Shown: in pieces, positions 24,790 through 33,759 of the stretch | Position numbering within the stretch: position 1 is the stretch's first letter | Layout: the number at the start of each line of letters is the position of its first letter | Source: Mycolicibacterium stellerae | Lineage (GTDB): Bacteria; Actinomycetota; Actinomycetes; Mycobacteriales; Mycobacteriaceae | Length of the DNA: 64,000 nucleotides | Assembly: GCF_003719305.1 (NCBI RefSeq) | Contig: NZ_RARC01000022.1 | Span: 39,500 to 103,499 of the forward strand | Reading direction: 5' to 3' | Made by a program: the position numbers and the translations under genes | The notes under the pieces: model-generated | What the model was told of the DNA's origin: nothing | Databases searched by the model: none | Seen by the model: the letters and a program-made list of their open reading frames with translations, nothing else

Positions 24790-24825
24790 CCACCTCACCT
24801 CAGCTTGCAGCCAGGAGGCTCCGCC

Positions 24826-25869
24826 ATGGCGGAATCGCACAAGATCAACTTCGAGCCCGTCGACATCGAGATGGAGGTCGGCGAGGACGAGAACATCCTC
24901 GACGCCGCGTTCCGGCAGGGGATCCACCTCATGCACGGCTGCCGCGAAGGTCGGTGCTCGGCGTGCAAGTCCTACGTCCTCGACGGCGACATCCAGATGG
25001 AGAACTACTCCACCTTCGCCTGCAACGACTCCGAAGTCGACGAGGGCTTCGTGCTCCTGTGCCGCTCGCATGCGTTCAGCGACTGCACCATTGAACTGCT
25101 GAACTTCGACGAGGACGAACTACTCGGTGGAATCCCGATCCAAGACGTCAGAACCGAAGTGCTGGCGGTCGAACCCAAGACCCGAGACATCGTGTCGCTG
25201 CGGCTGAAGCCGATCGAGCCCGGCAAGTTCGACTTCAAACCCGGCCAGTACGCCGACCTTCACATCCCCGGCACTGGCGAACACCGGTCGTTCTCGATGG
25301 CCACCACCCAGTCGTCCACCGATCAGGTCGAGTTCCTGATCAAGAAGTATCCGGGCGGCAAGTTCTCCTCGCTGTTGGACGGCGCTATCCAGGTGGGTGA
25401 CGAACTCGCACTCACCGGCCCTTATGGATCCTTCACGTTGAAGGAGGGGCACGTCCTTCCGGTCGTGTGCATCGGTGGCGGTGCAGGCATGGCTCCGATC
25501 CTCTCGCTGCTGCGGCACATGAACGAAACCGAGAACACCCGGCCGGCGCGGTTCTACTACGGGGCGCGCACCGCGGCGGACCTGTTCTATCTCGACGAGA
25601 TCCTGGAACTGGGAAGGGGATTGACCGGTTTCCAGTTCATCGCCTGCCTGTCCGAGTCCGCCGACGGCACGGTCTCCGCCGACGTCACGGTGGAGGAGGG
25701 CATGGTCACCGACGTCGTCGCGCGCCACGAAGCCGCCATCGCCAAGACCGAGGTGTACCTGTGCGGCCCGCCGCCGATGGTCGACGCCGCGCTGGTCTTC
25801 CTCGACGCCAACTCCGTGCCAAAGGACCAAGTTTTCTACGACAGCTTCACCAGCCCCCTGTTCGACTGA
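24826..25869 (+). CDS. mimB: Binuclear iron monooxygenase reductase (2Fe-2S and FAD)
   Basis: 347 residues from ATG at 24826, with AGGAGG at 24813-24818 preferred over the in-frame ATG at 24805. The N-terminal ferredoxin domain has the [2Fe-2S] cysteines 39, 44, 47 (GCREGRCSACK) and 79 (LLCRS). The FAD-binding motif reads HRSFSMATT, and the NAD-binding part has IGGGAGMAPILSLLR and the C-terminal VYLCGPPPMVDA. It passes electrons from NADH to the diiron centre of MimA/MimC. Second gene of the mim operon. Confidence 0.97.
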   Translation: MAESHKINFEPVDIEMEVGEDENILDAAFRQGIHLMHGCREGRCSACKSYVLDGDIQMENYSTFACNDSEVDEGFVLLCRSHAFSDCTIELLNFDEDELLGGIPIQDVRTEVLAVEPKTRDIVSLRLKPIEPGKFDFKPGQYADLHIPGTGEHRSFSMATTQSSTDQVEFLIKKYPGGKFSSLLDGAIQVGDELALTGPYGSFTLKEGHVLPVVCIGGGAGMAPILSLLRHMNETENTRPARFYYGARTAADLFYLDEILELGRGLTGFQFIACLSESADGTVSADVTVEEGMVTDVVARHEAAIAKTEVYLCGPPPMVDAALVFLDANSVPKDQVFYDSFTSPLFD

Positions 25870-25881
25870 AAGGAATCAACG

Positions 25882-26988
25882 ATGTCCACTGCCGAGAAAT
25901 CCACGGAACGCAGTTTCCCGAAGATCGAATTCACCGACTCCGAGGCCGGCGCCCGCGAGTTCCCGAGCTCCAAGAGTCGCAAATACTCGTACTTCAAGCC
26001 GGCCAAACTGCGCGCGACGATGTATGAGGACGTCACCGTCGACGTGCAACCCGACCCCGAACGGCACCTGAGCCAGGGCTGGGTCTACGGCTTCGGCGAC
26101 GGTCCCGGCGGCTACCCGCAGGACTGGACGGCCGCCAAGTCGTCGGACTGGCACGCCTTCCTCGACCCCAACGAGGAATGGAACCAGACCATCTACCGCA
26201 ACAACTCCGCCGTCGTGCGGCAGGTGGAGCTGTGCTTGCAGAACGCCAAGCGCGCCAACGTCTACAACGGCTGGAACTCGGCGTGGCTGACCTTCATCGA
26301 GCGCAACGTGGGTGCGTGGATGCACGCCGAGAACGGCCTGGCTTTGCACGTCTTCACCTCCATCCAGCGCTCCGGCCCGACCAACATGATCAACACCGCG
26401 GTGGCGGTCAACGCGGCACACAAGATGCGCTTCGCGCAGGACCTCGCGCTGTTCAACCTGGATCTGGCCGAGGCAACGCAAGCCTTCGACGGCAGTGCCC
26501 ACAAAGCGGTGTGGCAGGACGCACCGGAGTGGCAGCCGACCCGCAAGGTTGTCGAAGAACTGACGGCCGTGGGGGATTGGTGCCAACTGCTGTTCGCCAC
26601 CAACATCGTCTTCGAGCAACTGGTGGGGTCGCTGTTCCGCAGTGAACTGGTGATGCAGATCGCCGCCCGCAACGGCGACTACATCACCCCGACCATCGTG
26701 GGCACCGGCGAGCATGACTACGACCGCGACCTCAACTACACCCGCAACCTCTTCCGGCTGCTGACCCGTGATGCCGAATTCGGCGAGGCGAACAAGGCGC
26801 TGTTCACCGAATGGCTCGGCATCTGGGTGCCGCGCTGCCTGGACGCTGCGCGCGCACTACAGCCGATCTGGTCCACGCCTGCCGACAAGGCGGTCACCTT
26901 CGCGTCCAGCCTGGACGCAGCGGTCGCGAAATTCACTGCCCTGCTTGAAGACATCGATCTCGACATCCCGAAGGAGTTGACCAAATGA
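25882..26988 (+). CDS. mimC: Binuclear iron monooxygenase, small hydroxylase subunit
   Basis: 368 residues, ATG after AAAGGAATCAACG. It shares the ferritin-like helical fold of the large subunit but lacks a full set of iron ligands, as expected for the beta subunit of the hydroxylase. Recognisable segments include TMYEDVTVDVQPDPERHLSQGWVYGF (quoted in two parts: TMYEDVTVDVQP and RHLSQGWVYGF) and NTAVAVNAAHKMRFAQDLALF. It stabilises the hydroxylase dimer with MimA. Overlaps mimD by 4 bases (ATGA). Confidence 0.96.
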   Translation: MSTAEKSTERSFPKIEFTDSEAGAREFPSSKSRKYSYFKPAKLRATMYEDVTVDVQPDPERHLSQGWVYGFGDGPGGYPQDWTAAKSSDWHAFLDPNEEWNQTIYRNNSAVVRQVELCLQNAKRANVYNGWNSAWLTFIERNVGAWMHAENGLALHVFTSIQRSGPTNMINTAVAVNAAHKMRFAQDLALFNLDLAEATQAFDGSAHKAVWQDAPEWQPTRKVVEELTAVGDWCQLLFATNIVFEQLVGSLFRSELVMQIAARNGDYITPTIVGTGEHDYDRDLNYTRNLFRLLTRDAEFGEANKALFTEWLGIWVPRCLDAARALQPIWSTPADKAVTFASSLDAAVAKFTALLEDIDLDIPKELTK

Positions 26989-27326
26989 CAATGCAGTTCG
27001 GATCGGCAACCGAGTTCTCCAACATGTGCGGGGTGACCCTGATGAATACGCCCATCGGTCGCGTCGTCGCCGAAGTGATGGGCGCCAAGGAGGGCGTCGA
27101 GCTCACCGAGTACCCGTCGATGATCCGCGTCGACGGCGTGCGCCTGCTGAGCTTCGACTACGACGAACTCTCCGAAGCCCTCGGCGAGGAGTTCGACGGC
27201 TCGATCTTCGAGGAGATCAGCTCCACCCATTACGGGCGCATGGTGCACCTCGACGACAAGACGATGTTGTTCGCCAGCCCCGAGGACGCCGCCGAGTACA
27301 TCGGCTTCGACCTAACTGCGAAGTAA
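26985..27326 (+). CDS. mimD: Binuclear iron monooxygenase coupling protein
   Basis: 113 residues, cofactorless. The sequence SNMCGVTLMNTPIGRVVAEVM, quoted as SNMCGVTLMNT and IGRVVAEVM, and the acidic middle match the MmoB/DmpM regulatory-protein family. It binds the hydroxylase and adjusts the diiron site for oxygen activation. Translationally coupled to mimC through ATGA. The length is close to other members of this family. Confidence 0.95.
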   Translation: MTMQFGSATEFSNMCGVTLMNTPIGRVVAEVMGAKEGVELTEYPSMIRVDGVRLLSFDYDELSEALGEEFDGSIFEEISSTHYGRMVHLDDKTMLFASPEDAAEYIGFDLTAK

Positions 27327-27364
27327 TCCGTCACCGAAACAGCCCAACCAGCAAGGATTTTGCG

Positions 27365-28408
27365 ATGTATGAAAAAGATGGCCAGAAGTACTTCATCGTC
27401 GACGGACACGTTCACCTGTGGGACGGCCGCGCCTCGAACTTGAAGAACGTGCACGGCAAGCAGTTCATCGACTGCTTCTACGACTACCACCGCAACCTCA
27501 GCCCAGAAGAGGCGCTGTGGGACTACGACACCTACACCTACTACGGCGGCGACAGGCTGATGAAGGACCTGTTCGTCGAAGGCTACGTCGATCACGCGAT
27601 CTTTCAGGCCACGCTGCTCAGCGACTTCTACGTAACCGGCTTCGGGCAGACCGAGGAAGCGTTCGCGCTCACCCGGCAGCATCCCGACAAGCTGACCTAC
27701 AACCACGCCTACGACCCACGCTACGGCGAAGCCGGCCTGGAGCAGCTGCGCCGCGATGCCGACCGGATGAAGCTCCAGGGGGTCAAGCTCTACACCGCCG
27801 AGTGGCACGGCGACTCGCGGGGCTACAAGCTCGACGAAGCCTGGTCGCGGCGCTACCTCGAAGAGGCCATCGAGCTGGGTATCAAGAACATTCATGTCCA
27901 CAAGGGCCCGACGATCAGGCCGCTGGACCGCGACGCGTTCGACGTCGCCGACATCGACAAGGTGGCCACCGACTACCTGGAGTTGAACTTCGTCGTCGAG
28001 CACGTTGGTCTGCCCCGGCTCGAGGACTTCTGCTGGATCGCCACCCAGGAGTCCAACGTCTACGGCGGATTGGCCGTTGCCATCCCGTTCATCCACACCC
28101 GGCCAAGGTATTTCGCGCAGATCATCGGCGAGCTGCTGTACTGGATCGGCGAGGATAAGATCCTGTTCTCCAGCGACTACGCCCTGTGGACGCCGAAATG
28201 GCTCATCGAGAAGTTCGTCGACTTCCAGATCCCCGAGGACATGCAGGGCGAGTACGCCCCGATCACCGTCGAGCAGAAGCGCAAGATCCTCGGTCTCAAC
28301 GCCGCCTCGCTTTACGACATCGACGTACCGGCCGAACTGAAGCTGCCCACACCCGGACAGGACACCGTCGAGGTGGCGGCCGGCGCCAAGGAGAGCGTGA
28401 CGATATGA
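27365..28408 (+). CDS. Amidohydrolase-family protein of the mim operon
   Basis: 347 residues from ATG at 27365 with AAGGA upstream. It belongs to the amidohydrolase_2 (ACMSD-like) TIM-barrel family: VDGHVHLWDG gives the first two metal-binding histidines (residues 13 and 15), KNIHVHKGP a later one, FVVEHVG another, and LFSSDYALWTP the catalytic Asp. The family includes decarboxylases and hydrolases using one divalent metal. It overlaps the next gene by 4 bases. An equivalent gene follows mimABCD in M. smegmatis as I recall; the role in propane or phenol metabolism is not established. Confidence 0.9.
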   Translation: MYEKDGQKYFIVDGHVHLWDGRASNLKNVHGKQFIDCFYDYHRNLSPEEALWDYDTYTYYGGDRLMKDLFVEGYVDHAIFQATLLSDFYVTGFGQTEEAFALTRQHPDKLTYNHAYDPRYGEAGLEQLRRDADRMKLQGVKLYTAEWHGDSRGYKLDEAWSRRYLEEAIELGIKNIHVHKGPTIRPLDRDAFDVADIDKVATDYLELNFVVEHVGLPRLEDFCWIATQESNVYGGLAVAIPFIHTRPRYFAQIIGELLYWIGEDKILFSSDYALWTPKWLIEKFVDFQIPEDMQGEYAPITVEQKRKILGLNAASLYDIDVPAELKLPTPGQDTVEVAAGAKESVTI

Positions 28409-29151
28409 GCACCGCCGTGCTCTCCGCCGAAGCGGAGATCCTGGACGCCTTGGCGACGGTGACCGACCCCGAACTCGACGAACCCATCACCGATCTCGGG
28501 TTCGTGCGTTCGGTGTTCATCGACGATGACGGAGTCACCGTGCACCTGCGGCTCCCGACGGCGTTCTGCTCACCGAACTTCGCCTATCTGATGGCGTCCG
28601 ACGCTCTTGACGCCCTGCGGGAGCTGGACGAGATCGGGCGGGTGCGGGTCGTGCTCGATGACCATCACGACAGTGACAAGATCAACTCCGGTCTTGCCGC
28701 TGACGCGGGTTACCTGGGCACGTTCGGCGTCGAGGCGCAGGAAAGCCTCGATGAATTGCGGGATGTGTTCCGGCGCAAAGCCCATGCCGCGGCGATGGAG
28801 CGTGCGATCGCTTCGCTACTGCGCCACAAGCCGATGGATGTCGAGCAGATCGGGCACCTGCTACTGCGCGACCTGCCCGAGGACAGGGCGAAGGTGGCCC
28901 TGCTGCGCCGCCGGTACGCGCTCGGTTTGAGCAACTGCCCCAACAGCAGAGTGCTGGTCGACGACGAGGGCAAGCCCGTTGCGCCCGAAGCTGTTCCGCT
29001 GCGATTGCGGTTCGCCAAGTCGGTGCGAATCTCGATGGAAGGCAATTCGCACTTCTGCCGGGGACTGCTTGCCACTCGCTACGCGGACCACGAACCCGCA
29101 GGCGGCGTGCCCGTCGTGACCAACACCAAGTCCACAAGGAGCAGAAAATGA
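28405..29151 (+). CDS. MIP18/DUF59 family protein (iron-sulfur or metal assembly-like)
   Basis: 248 residues from ATG at 28405, ATGA-coupled to the amidohydrolase. The first 100 residues are a DUF59 domain: ILDALATVTDPELDEPITDLGFV followed by VTVHLRLPTAFCSPNFAYLM, with the conserved Cys (about residue 53). The rest is an extension not found in SufT/PaaD proteins, with cysteines in GLSNCPNS and SHFCRGLL. DUF59 proteins assist Fe-S cluster assembly or delivery. Here the plausible clients are the MimB 2Fe-2S domain or the MimA diiron site (inference). Couples by ATGA to the alcohol dehydrogenase gene. Confidence 0.85.
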   Translation: MSTAVLSAEAEILDALATVTDPELDEPITDLGFVRSVFIDDDGVTVHLRLPTAFCSPNFAYLMASDALDALRELDEIGRVRVVLDDHHDSDKINSGLAADAGYLGTFGVEAQESLDELRDVFRRKAHAAAMERAIASLLRHKPMDVEQIGHLLLRDLPEDRAKVALLRRRYALGLSNCPNSRVLVDDEGKPVAPEAVPLRLRFAKSVRISMEGNSHFCRGLLATRYADHEPAGGVPVVTNTKSTRSRK

Positions 29152-30173
29152 AAGCGGTGCAGGTGGTCGGCTACCACCAGAATCTCGAGATGGCCGACGT
29201 CGACAAGCCGACGCCGACAGGGCCGTTCGACGTCGTCGTGAAGATCGGCGGCGCGGGTGTGTGCCGGACCGACCTGCACATCCTGGAGGGTCAGTGGGCC
29301 GAGAAGTCACAGGTGCAGCTGCCCTACACGATCGGCCACGAGAACGCCGGCTGGGTCGAGGCCGTCGGATCGGCGGTCTCCAACGTCTCAGAGGGCGACA
29401 AGGTCATCGTGCACCCGCTGATCACCTGCGGGCTGTGTCGCGCGTGCCGCTCGGGCGACGACGTGCACTGCGAGGCCAACGCGTTTCCGGGTATCGACAC
29501 CAACGGCGGGTACGCGGAGCACCTCAAGACCTCTGCGCGCAGTGTGGTCAAGATCGACGATGCACTGGAGCCGTCGGACGTCGCTGCGCTGGCCGATGCC
29601 GGCTTGACGGCGTATCACGCAGCCGCCAAGGCGGCAAAGCGGCTGACCCCGCGCGACCGTGCGGTCGTCATCGGCGCGGGCGGATTGGGGCACATCGGGA
29701 TTCAGGTGCTCAAGGCGCTGTCTCCCGCTGAACTCATTGTGGTGGACCGTAATCCGGAAGCGTTGAAGCTTGCAGATGCGATCGGCGCCGATCACGGCGT
29801 CATCGCGGACGGCACCCAGGTCGATCAGGTGCTGGAGCTCACCGGCGGAAGCGGCGCCCAGACCGTGGTCGACTTCGTCGGCGAAGATGGGGCTACCATC
29901 GAGGGCATCGCGATGTTGCGGCGCGCGGGAGATTATCACGTCGTCGGCTACGGGGAGAACATCAACGTCCCGACGATCGACGTGATCTCCACCGAGATCA
30001 ACTTCATCGGCAACCTGGTCGGCTCCTACAACGATCTATGCGATCTGATGGCGCTCGCCGCCAGGGGTGCAGTGAACCTGCATACGCAGAAATACGCGCT
30101 GGACGACTTCCAGTCCGCCATCACCGATCTCGACAACGGCAACGTCCGCGGGCGCGCGATCCTCGTTCCGTGA
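29148..30173 (+). CDS. Zinc-dependent alcohol dehydrogenase
   Basis: 341 residues of the medium-chain family. Catalytic zinc ligands are Cys39 and His64 (IGHEN); structural zinc ligands are Cys94, Cys97, Cys100 and Cys108. The coenzyme motif VIGAGGLGHIGIQVLKA is followed by VVDRNPEAL, whose Asp favours NAD. In the mim context it would oxidise the alcohol made by MimABCD, such as a propanol or a hydroxylated ketone. Coupled to the preceding gene by ATGA. Confidence 0.95.
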   Translation: MKAVQVVGYHQNLEMADVDKPTPTGPFDVVVKIGGAGVCRTDLHILEGQWAEKSQVQLPYTIGHENAGWVEAVGSAVSNVSEGDKVIVHPLITCGLCRACRSGDDVHCEANAFPGIDTNGGYAEHLKTSARSVVKIDDALEPSDVAALADAGLTAYHAAAKAAKRLTPRDRAVVIGAGGLGHIGIQVLKALSPAELIVVDRNPEALKLADAIGADHGVIADGTQVDQVLELTGGSGAQTVVDFVGEDGATIEGIAMLRRAGDYHVVGYGENINVPTIDVISTEINFIGNLVGSYNDLCDLMALAARGAVNLHTQKYALDDFQSAITDLDNGNVRGRAILVP

Positions 30174-30210
30174 ACTCACCTAGACAGCTCGCCTGAAAGG
30201 AACAACGGCC

Positions 30211-31860
30211 ATGGCCAAGGAATTGCGGTTCAACGCAGATGCCCGCTCCCGACTCGAACAGGGTGTGAACGCACTCGCCGACGCCGTGAAGGTGACGCTC
30301 GGCCCGAAGGGTCGCAACGCCATCCTGGAGAAATTGACGGGCCCCCCGACAATCACCAACGACGGCGTGACGATTGCCAGGGAGATCCAGCTTCGGGATC
30401 CGTTCGCCAACATGGGCGCTCAGCTCGTCAAGGAAGTGGCGATGAAGACCAATGGAGTCGTCGGTGACGGCACTACCACGGCAACCGTGTTGGCCCAGGC
30501 GATGGTTCGCGAAGGGCTGCGAGCCGTGGAGGGCGGCGCCAATCCGATGCGTCTGCGCCGCGGCATCGAGCGCACGGTACCGGTGGTCGTCGAGTCACTG
30601 CGCAGTCACAGCGTCGAGGTCAGCGGTAGCAGCGATCTGCGACGGATCGCCGCCCTCGCCGCCAGCGACGACGAGACCATCGGTGGCGTTATCGCCGCCG
30701 CGGTCGAACACGTCGGCAAATCGGGCGTAGTCACCACCGAGGAAAGCGACACCCTCGGCATGGCGGTGGACGTTGTCGACGGCATCGAGTTCGACCATGG
30801 CTACATCTCGGGGTACATGGTCACCGACCACGAACGCATGGAAGCTGTGCTGGACAATCCACTGATCCTGTTGACCAACAAGAAGATCAGCCAGGTTCAG
30901 GACATCATGCCCACCCTTGAGGTGGCTAAGCGCGCCGACCGCCCGCTCGTCGTGATCGCCGAGGACGTCGACGGACCCGCGCTGCAACTCCTTGTCGGCG
31001 GCAACATGCACAAGACAATGCAGTCCGTCGTGGTGCGGGCGCCCGGCTTCGGGCACCGAAGGGTGGCAGAGCTCGAAGACCTGGCCGTCGCGCTCAGCGG
31101 GCACGTCATCGCCAAGGACACCGGCATCGAACTCTCCGAGATCACCCGCGAACACCTCGGATCCTGCGACCGGCTTACCGCCACGGAGAACGACACCACA
31201 ATCGTCGGCCCTCACGGGCAGCAGAATCTCGTCGATGCCCGGGTGGCGCAACTGGAGGCTCAGCGCGAGCGGGCCAAGCTCGACGCCGACCAGGACATGC
31301 TTGATCTGCGGATCGCGCGGCTCACCGGCCGCGTCGCTGTCATCCGTGTCGGCGGCGCCACCAGCGTCGAACTCAAGGAACGCATGTTGCGGGTGGAGGA
31401 CGCACTCGCGGCGACGCGAGCGGCGCTGGAGGCCGGCATCGTCTCCGGCGGCGGCACCGCGCTCGCCCAGGCACACCGGGCGCTGGACACCCTCGAGCTC
31501 GTCGGTGACGAGGCCATCGGCCGCGACGTGATCCGCCGCGCCTTGGCCGAGCCGCTGCGTTGGATCGCGATCAACGCCGGGTTCGAAGGAGACGATGTCG
31601 TCGACGTCGTCGCCGACCTTCCCCTTGGGCATGGCTTCAACGCGCTCACCGGCGAATACGGCGACATGTTCGATGAAGGGATCATCGATCCGTTCAAGGT
31701 GACCCGTGCCGCGCTGGAGAGCGCAGCGTCGATCGCAGCCCTACTCATCACGACCGAAACCGCGGTAGTGGAGGAATTGATCGGACAACCCGGCGCGATC
31801 ATGGCACCCGGATTCGGCGACCTCGCAGAGGGCATGATTCGGCCTTCGAACATCTACTGA
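30211..31860 (+). CDS. mimG: GroEL-like chaperonin dedicated to the monooxygenase
   Basis: 549 residues, a full group I chaperonin subunit: LGPKGRNAILEK, the ATP site DGVTIAREI and GDGTTTATVLA, and the apical domain with VVTTEESDTLG. The C-terminus is ...GMIRPSNIY, without the GGM repeats of housekeeping GroEL, and no groES lies beside it. In M. smegmatis a GroEL-like gene of this operon, mimG, is required for productive folding of MimA (published, recalled). Preceded by GAAAGGAACAACGGCC. Last gene of the cluster. Confidence 0.95.
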   Translation: MAKELRFNADARSRLEQGVNALADAVKVTLGPKGRNAILEKLTGPPTITNDGVTIAREIQLRDPFANMGAQLVKEVAMKTNGVVGDGTTTATVLAQAMVREGLRAVEGGANPMRLRRGIERTVPVVVESLRSHSVEVSGSSDLRRIAALAASDDETIGGVIAAAVEHVGKSGVVTTEESDTLGMAVDVVDGIEFDHGYISGYMVTDHERMEAVLDNPLILLTNKKISQVQDIMPTLEVAKRADRPLVVIAEDVDGPALQLLVGGNMHKTMQSVVVRAPGFGHRRVAELEDLAVALSGHVIAKDTGIELSEITREHLGSCDRLTATENDTTIVGPHGQQNLVDARVAQLEAQRERAKLDADQDMLDLRIARLTGRVAVIRVGGATSVELKERMLRVEDALAATRAALEAGIVSGGGTALAQAHRALDTLELVGDEAIGRDVIRRALAEPLRWIAINAGFEGDDVVDVVADLPLGHGFNALTGEYGDMFDEGIIDPFKVTRAALESAASIAALLITTETAVVEELIGQPGAIMAPGFGDLAEGMIRPSNIY

Positions 31861-31893
31861 TCCCGCGCGGCGGCAATCTGACCGGCCCGCGTT

Positions 31894-31911
31894 ACGCCGC
31901 TCCAGCGGCGT
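31894..31911 (+). terminator. Hairpin after mimG
   Basis: ACGCCGCT at 31894-31901 and AGCGGCGT at 31904-31911 form a perfect 8-base stem, 34 bases after the mimG stop. No T run follows; mycobacterial terminators often lack one. Likely end of the mim transcript. Confidence 0.5.
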
Positions 31912-32574
31912 GGCCGTCATCCGACCCGGCACGTGCGCAGGTCGATAGAACCGTCACAAGGATGGCGTGGTCTCCATCGCGGGCCAGCTATCTGATCGGG
32001 CTCTTCTCGGCGGGGGGCACGCGTCACCCGCGACTGTGATGGGCAACTGTTGCACGCCTTCATCGAAAACGAGCTGATCGGCGCCTGGCCCTGCCGCATC
32101 AACACCGACCAACTCGGCCGCCTCAGCGGCGCGACGACAAAACCACATCGGTTACGCCACGGCCGCTACCCCCGGAATCGTTGCGTGCACAACGAAAGCC
32201 CACGCCGGCAGCCGCATCATGGTCGCTTGACAGAACATCGAACTCGGCCCACGCCGCCGCGGCAAGATCGACCGGCCGTCATCAGGACAGCCACCTACGC
32301 GTGCTGCACGACGAAGAAAAGATCGAGATACCCCCATGGCGAAACCTCAAACCTATCACCCGATTCCACGTCACTGACGCAGAAGCCAATCCCGCAACCG
32401 ACAAGGATCTCCCGACGGCAATCCGTCAAGAGTGTCCTTGGTTCATACATTGACACACAGAAGGTGGCTGTGACGAAGGCGATTTGCTAACACTCCGACC
32501 CTGTGTGATAAAGCGCTGCGTGGCCTGCCTGCTGGGGTTGCTCGTTGGCGGCCTAGCAGAGCCGCAGAGGTGGT

Positions 32575-32595
32575 GACGAAATACCTCGTTTCGTC
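32575..32595. promoter_or_regulatory. Inverted repeat of unknown role
   Basis: GACGAAA at 32575-32581 and TTTCGTC at 32589-32595, perfect arms with a 7-base spacer, the same geometry as a typical repressor operator. No adjacent gene is identified, so the role is open. Confidence 0.3.
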
Positions 32596-33105
32596 TCCGG
32601 CGTCGGGTGGCGTCGGGGAGCCGATGTGTCGGCGGGTGGGGTTAGCCCAAGAAATTCGGGCTCAGTCCAGCGACGTCTAGCCTGCAATCGACGCGGAGAA
32701 GTTTGACGGAGCTTCTGCGCGCACGAGCAACGACCCACCACCTGAGATGGCGCGCTACCGAAGAAGTACAGCCGGTGCTGCATGGTGGTGCGAACGTGCG
32801 GATGGTGCGCGCCGTAGGCGTCTCATCTGTGTTCGACAAGCCGGCAATGAGGGCGCAAGCGGCGCAACGTGTTCGGCAGCATCGGCCGTCGTGGTCCGAC
32901 TACGGGGAACCGCCTGTCGAAGCTGAATGGCGCTTGCCGGACGTCGCTCCGTCAATGCCATGTCGTCTCCGCGTCCGAATATCGTTTCGCCGGCGGCCTG
33001 ATGTGCTTTGGAAGGCTCTGTGTCGCTCGTGGTCAGGTTGGAGTTGATGCTGTGGCGATCCACGGACCGCAAACTCGAAACCGTGGTCCTCTAGGTAAAA
33101 GAACA

Positions 33106-33128
33106 CCGCCGCCGCTTGGCGACGGCGG
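33106..33128. repeat. GC-rich hairpin
   Basis: CCGCCGCCGC at 33106-33115 pairs with GCGACGGCGG at 33119-33128 with one mismatch and a 3-base loop. Could terminate a transcript from either side; no T run. Confidence 0.35.
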
Positions 33129-33474
33129 GGCTGGCGTGGCTCGGCCAGCACGGCCCCAATGACGAGAATGGATGCGTTCGCAGTGGAGAGTTGCGAGAGG
33201 CGCGGTGGTGTTGGCCAATGTTAGCTGGCATCTATGCACTAGACTTAGCTGAAGATCAGTAGGTTTAGCTTCTGAACTGTGGTTATGTAACTTATGGTGA
33301 GTTGCTCTAACGATAAGTATTACGGTGAAACGCGATTGCTTGCTATATGCGGTGGTTCCGTGCAGGATGGGGCCAAGGCCGTGTGGATTGTGATCCACGT
33401 CGCACGCTTTTAATAACTGCCCTTAGACAGCCAGGGGTGGGGACACCGGTTTCAACTGACTGTGCTAAGACGGG

Positions 33475-33759
33475 ATGTGTTTCTTGCTCGACACGGATTT
33501 CTCCGAGGTAAGCGATCGCATAATCGCGGCTTGCAGCTTCGTCAAAGTCGACTCAGAGGCGGTTTTGCCGCATCTGCGGTGGGAGCTGGAGTCGGTGATG
33601 TCGCGGGTGCGGCCGGAGGACCTGTCAGCCGCCGAGGTCGCCGCTCTTCTCGCCATTTTGATACCCGCTCATTCCCGGGTCATCGGCGGACCAGCCGGGC
33701 GGCCACGCTTGCGCGTTGTTGGGCGCCGCAGCGAGGACCCGACGCCTCAACTCGCTTAA
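33475..33759 (+). CDS. Small conserved mycobacterial protein
   Basis: 94 residues. The middle (AVLPHLRWELESVMSRV, then LSAAEVAALLAILIPAHSRVIGG and RPRLRVVG) resembles small uncharacterised mycobacterial proteins I recall, some in plasmid or prophage-like settings. It is helical and has no signal peptide. Its last 135 bases overlap the 3' end of the HTH gene on the opposite strand, so one of the two ends may be over-called. No function can be assigned. Confidence 0.55.
   Translation: MCFLLDTDFSEVSDRIIAACSFVKVDSEAVLPHLRWELESVMSRVRPEDLSAAEVAALLAILIPAHSRVIGGPAGRPRLRVVGRRSEDPTPQLA

Larger units (their letters stand above)
31861..33474. other. Gene-poor, compositionally distinct stretch
   Basis: No open frame here encodes a protein I recognise. 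The longest (for example 32050-32490 on plus, 32755-33072 on minus) are arginine/histidine-rich or lack homologous patterns and ribosome sites. AT content rises sharply around 33220-33420. Besides three hairpins (listed separately), a promoter-like TTGACA at about 32449 is the only other signal. It may hold remnants of mobile DNA. Confidence 0.55.

Noticed and set aside
23378..24793. 471-residue minus-strand open frame opposite mimA
   Set aside because: mimA has every diiron ligand in order; the opposite frame is a composition artefact.
32050..32490. 146-residue plus-strand frame in the gene-poor region
   Set aside because: Composition Arg/His/Pro-rich, no ribosome site and no recognisable family.
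32703..33072. Overlapping open frames on both strands
   Set aside because: Neither encodes a recognisable domain, and both lack start signals.
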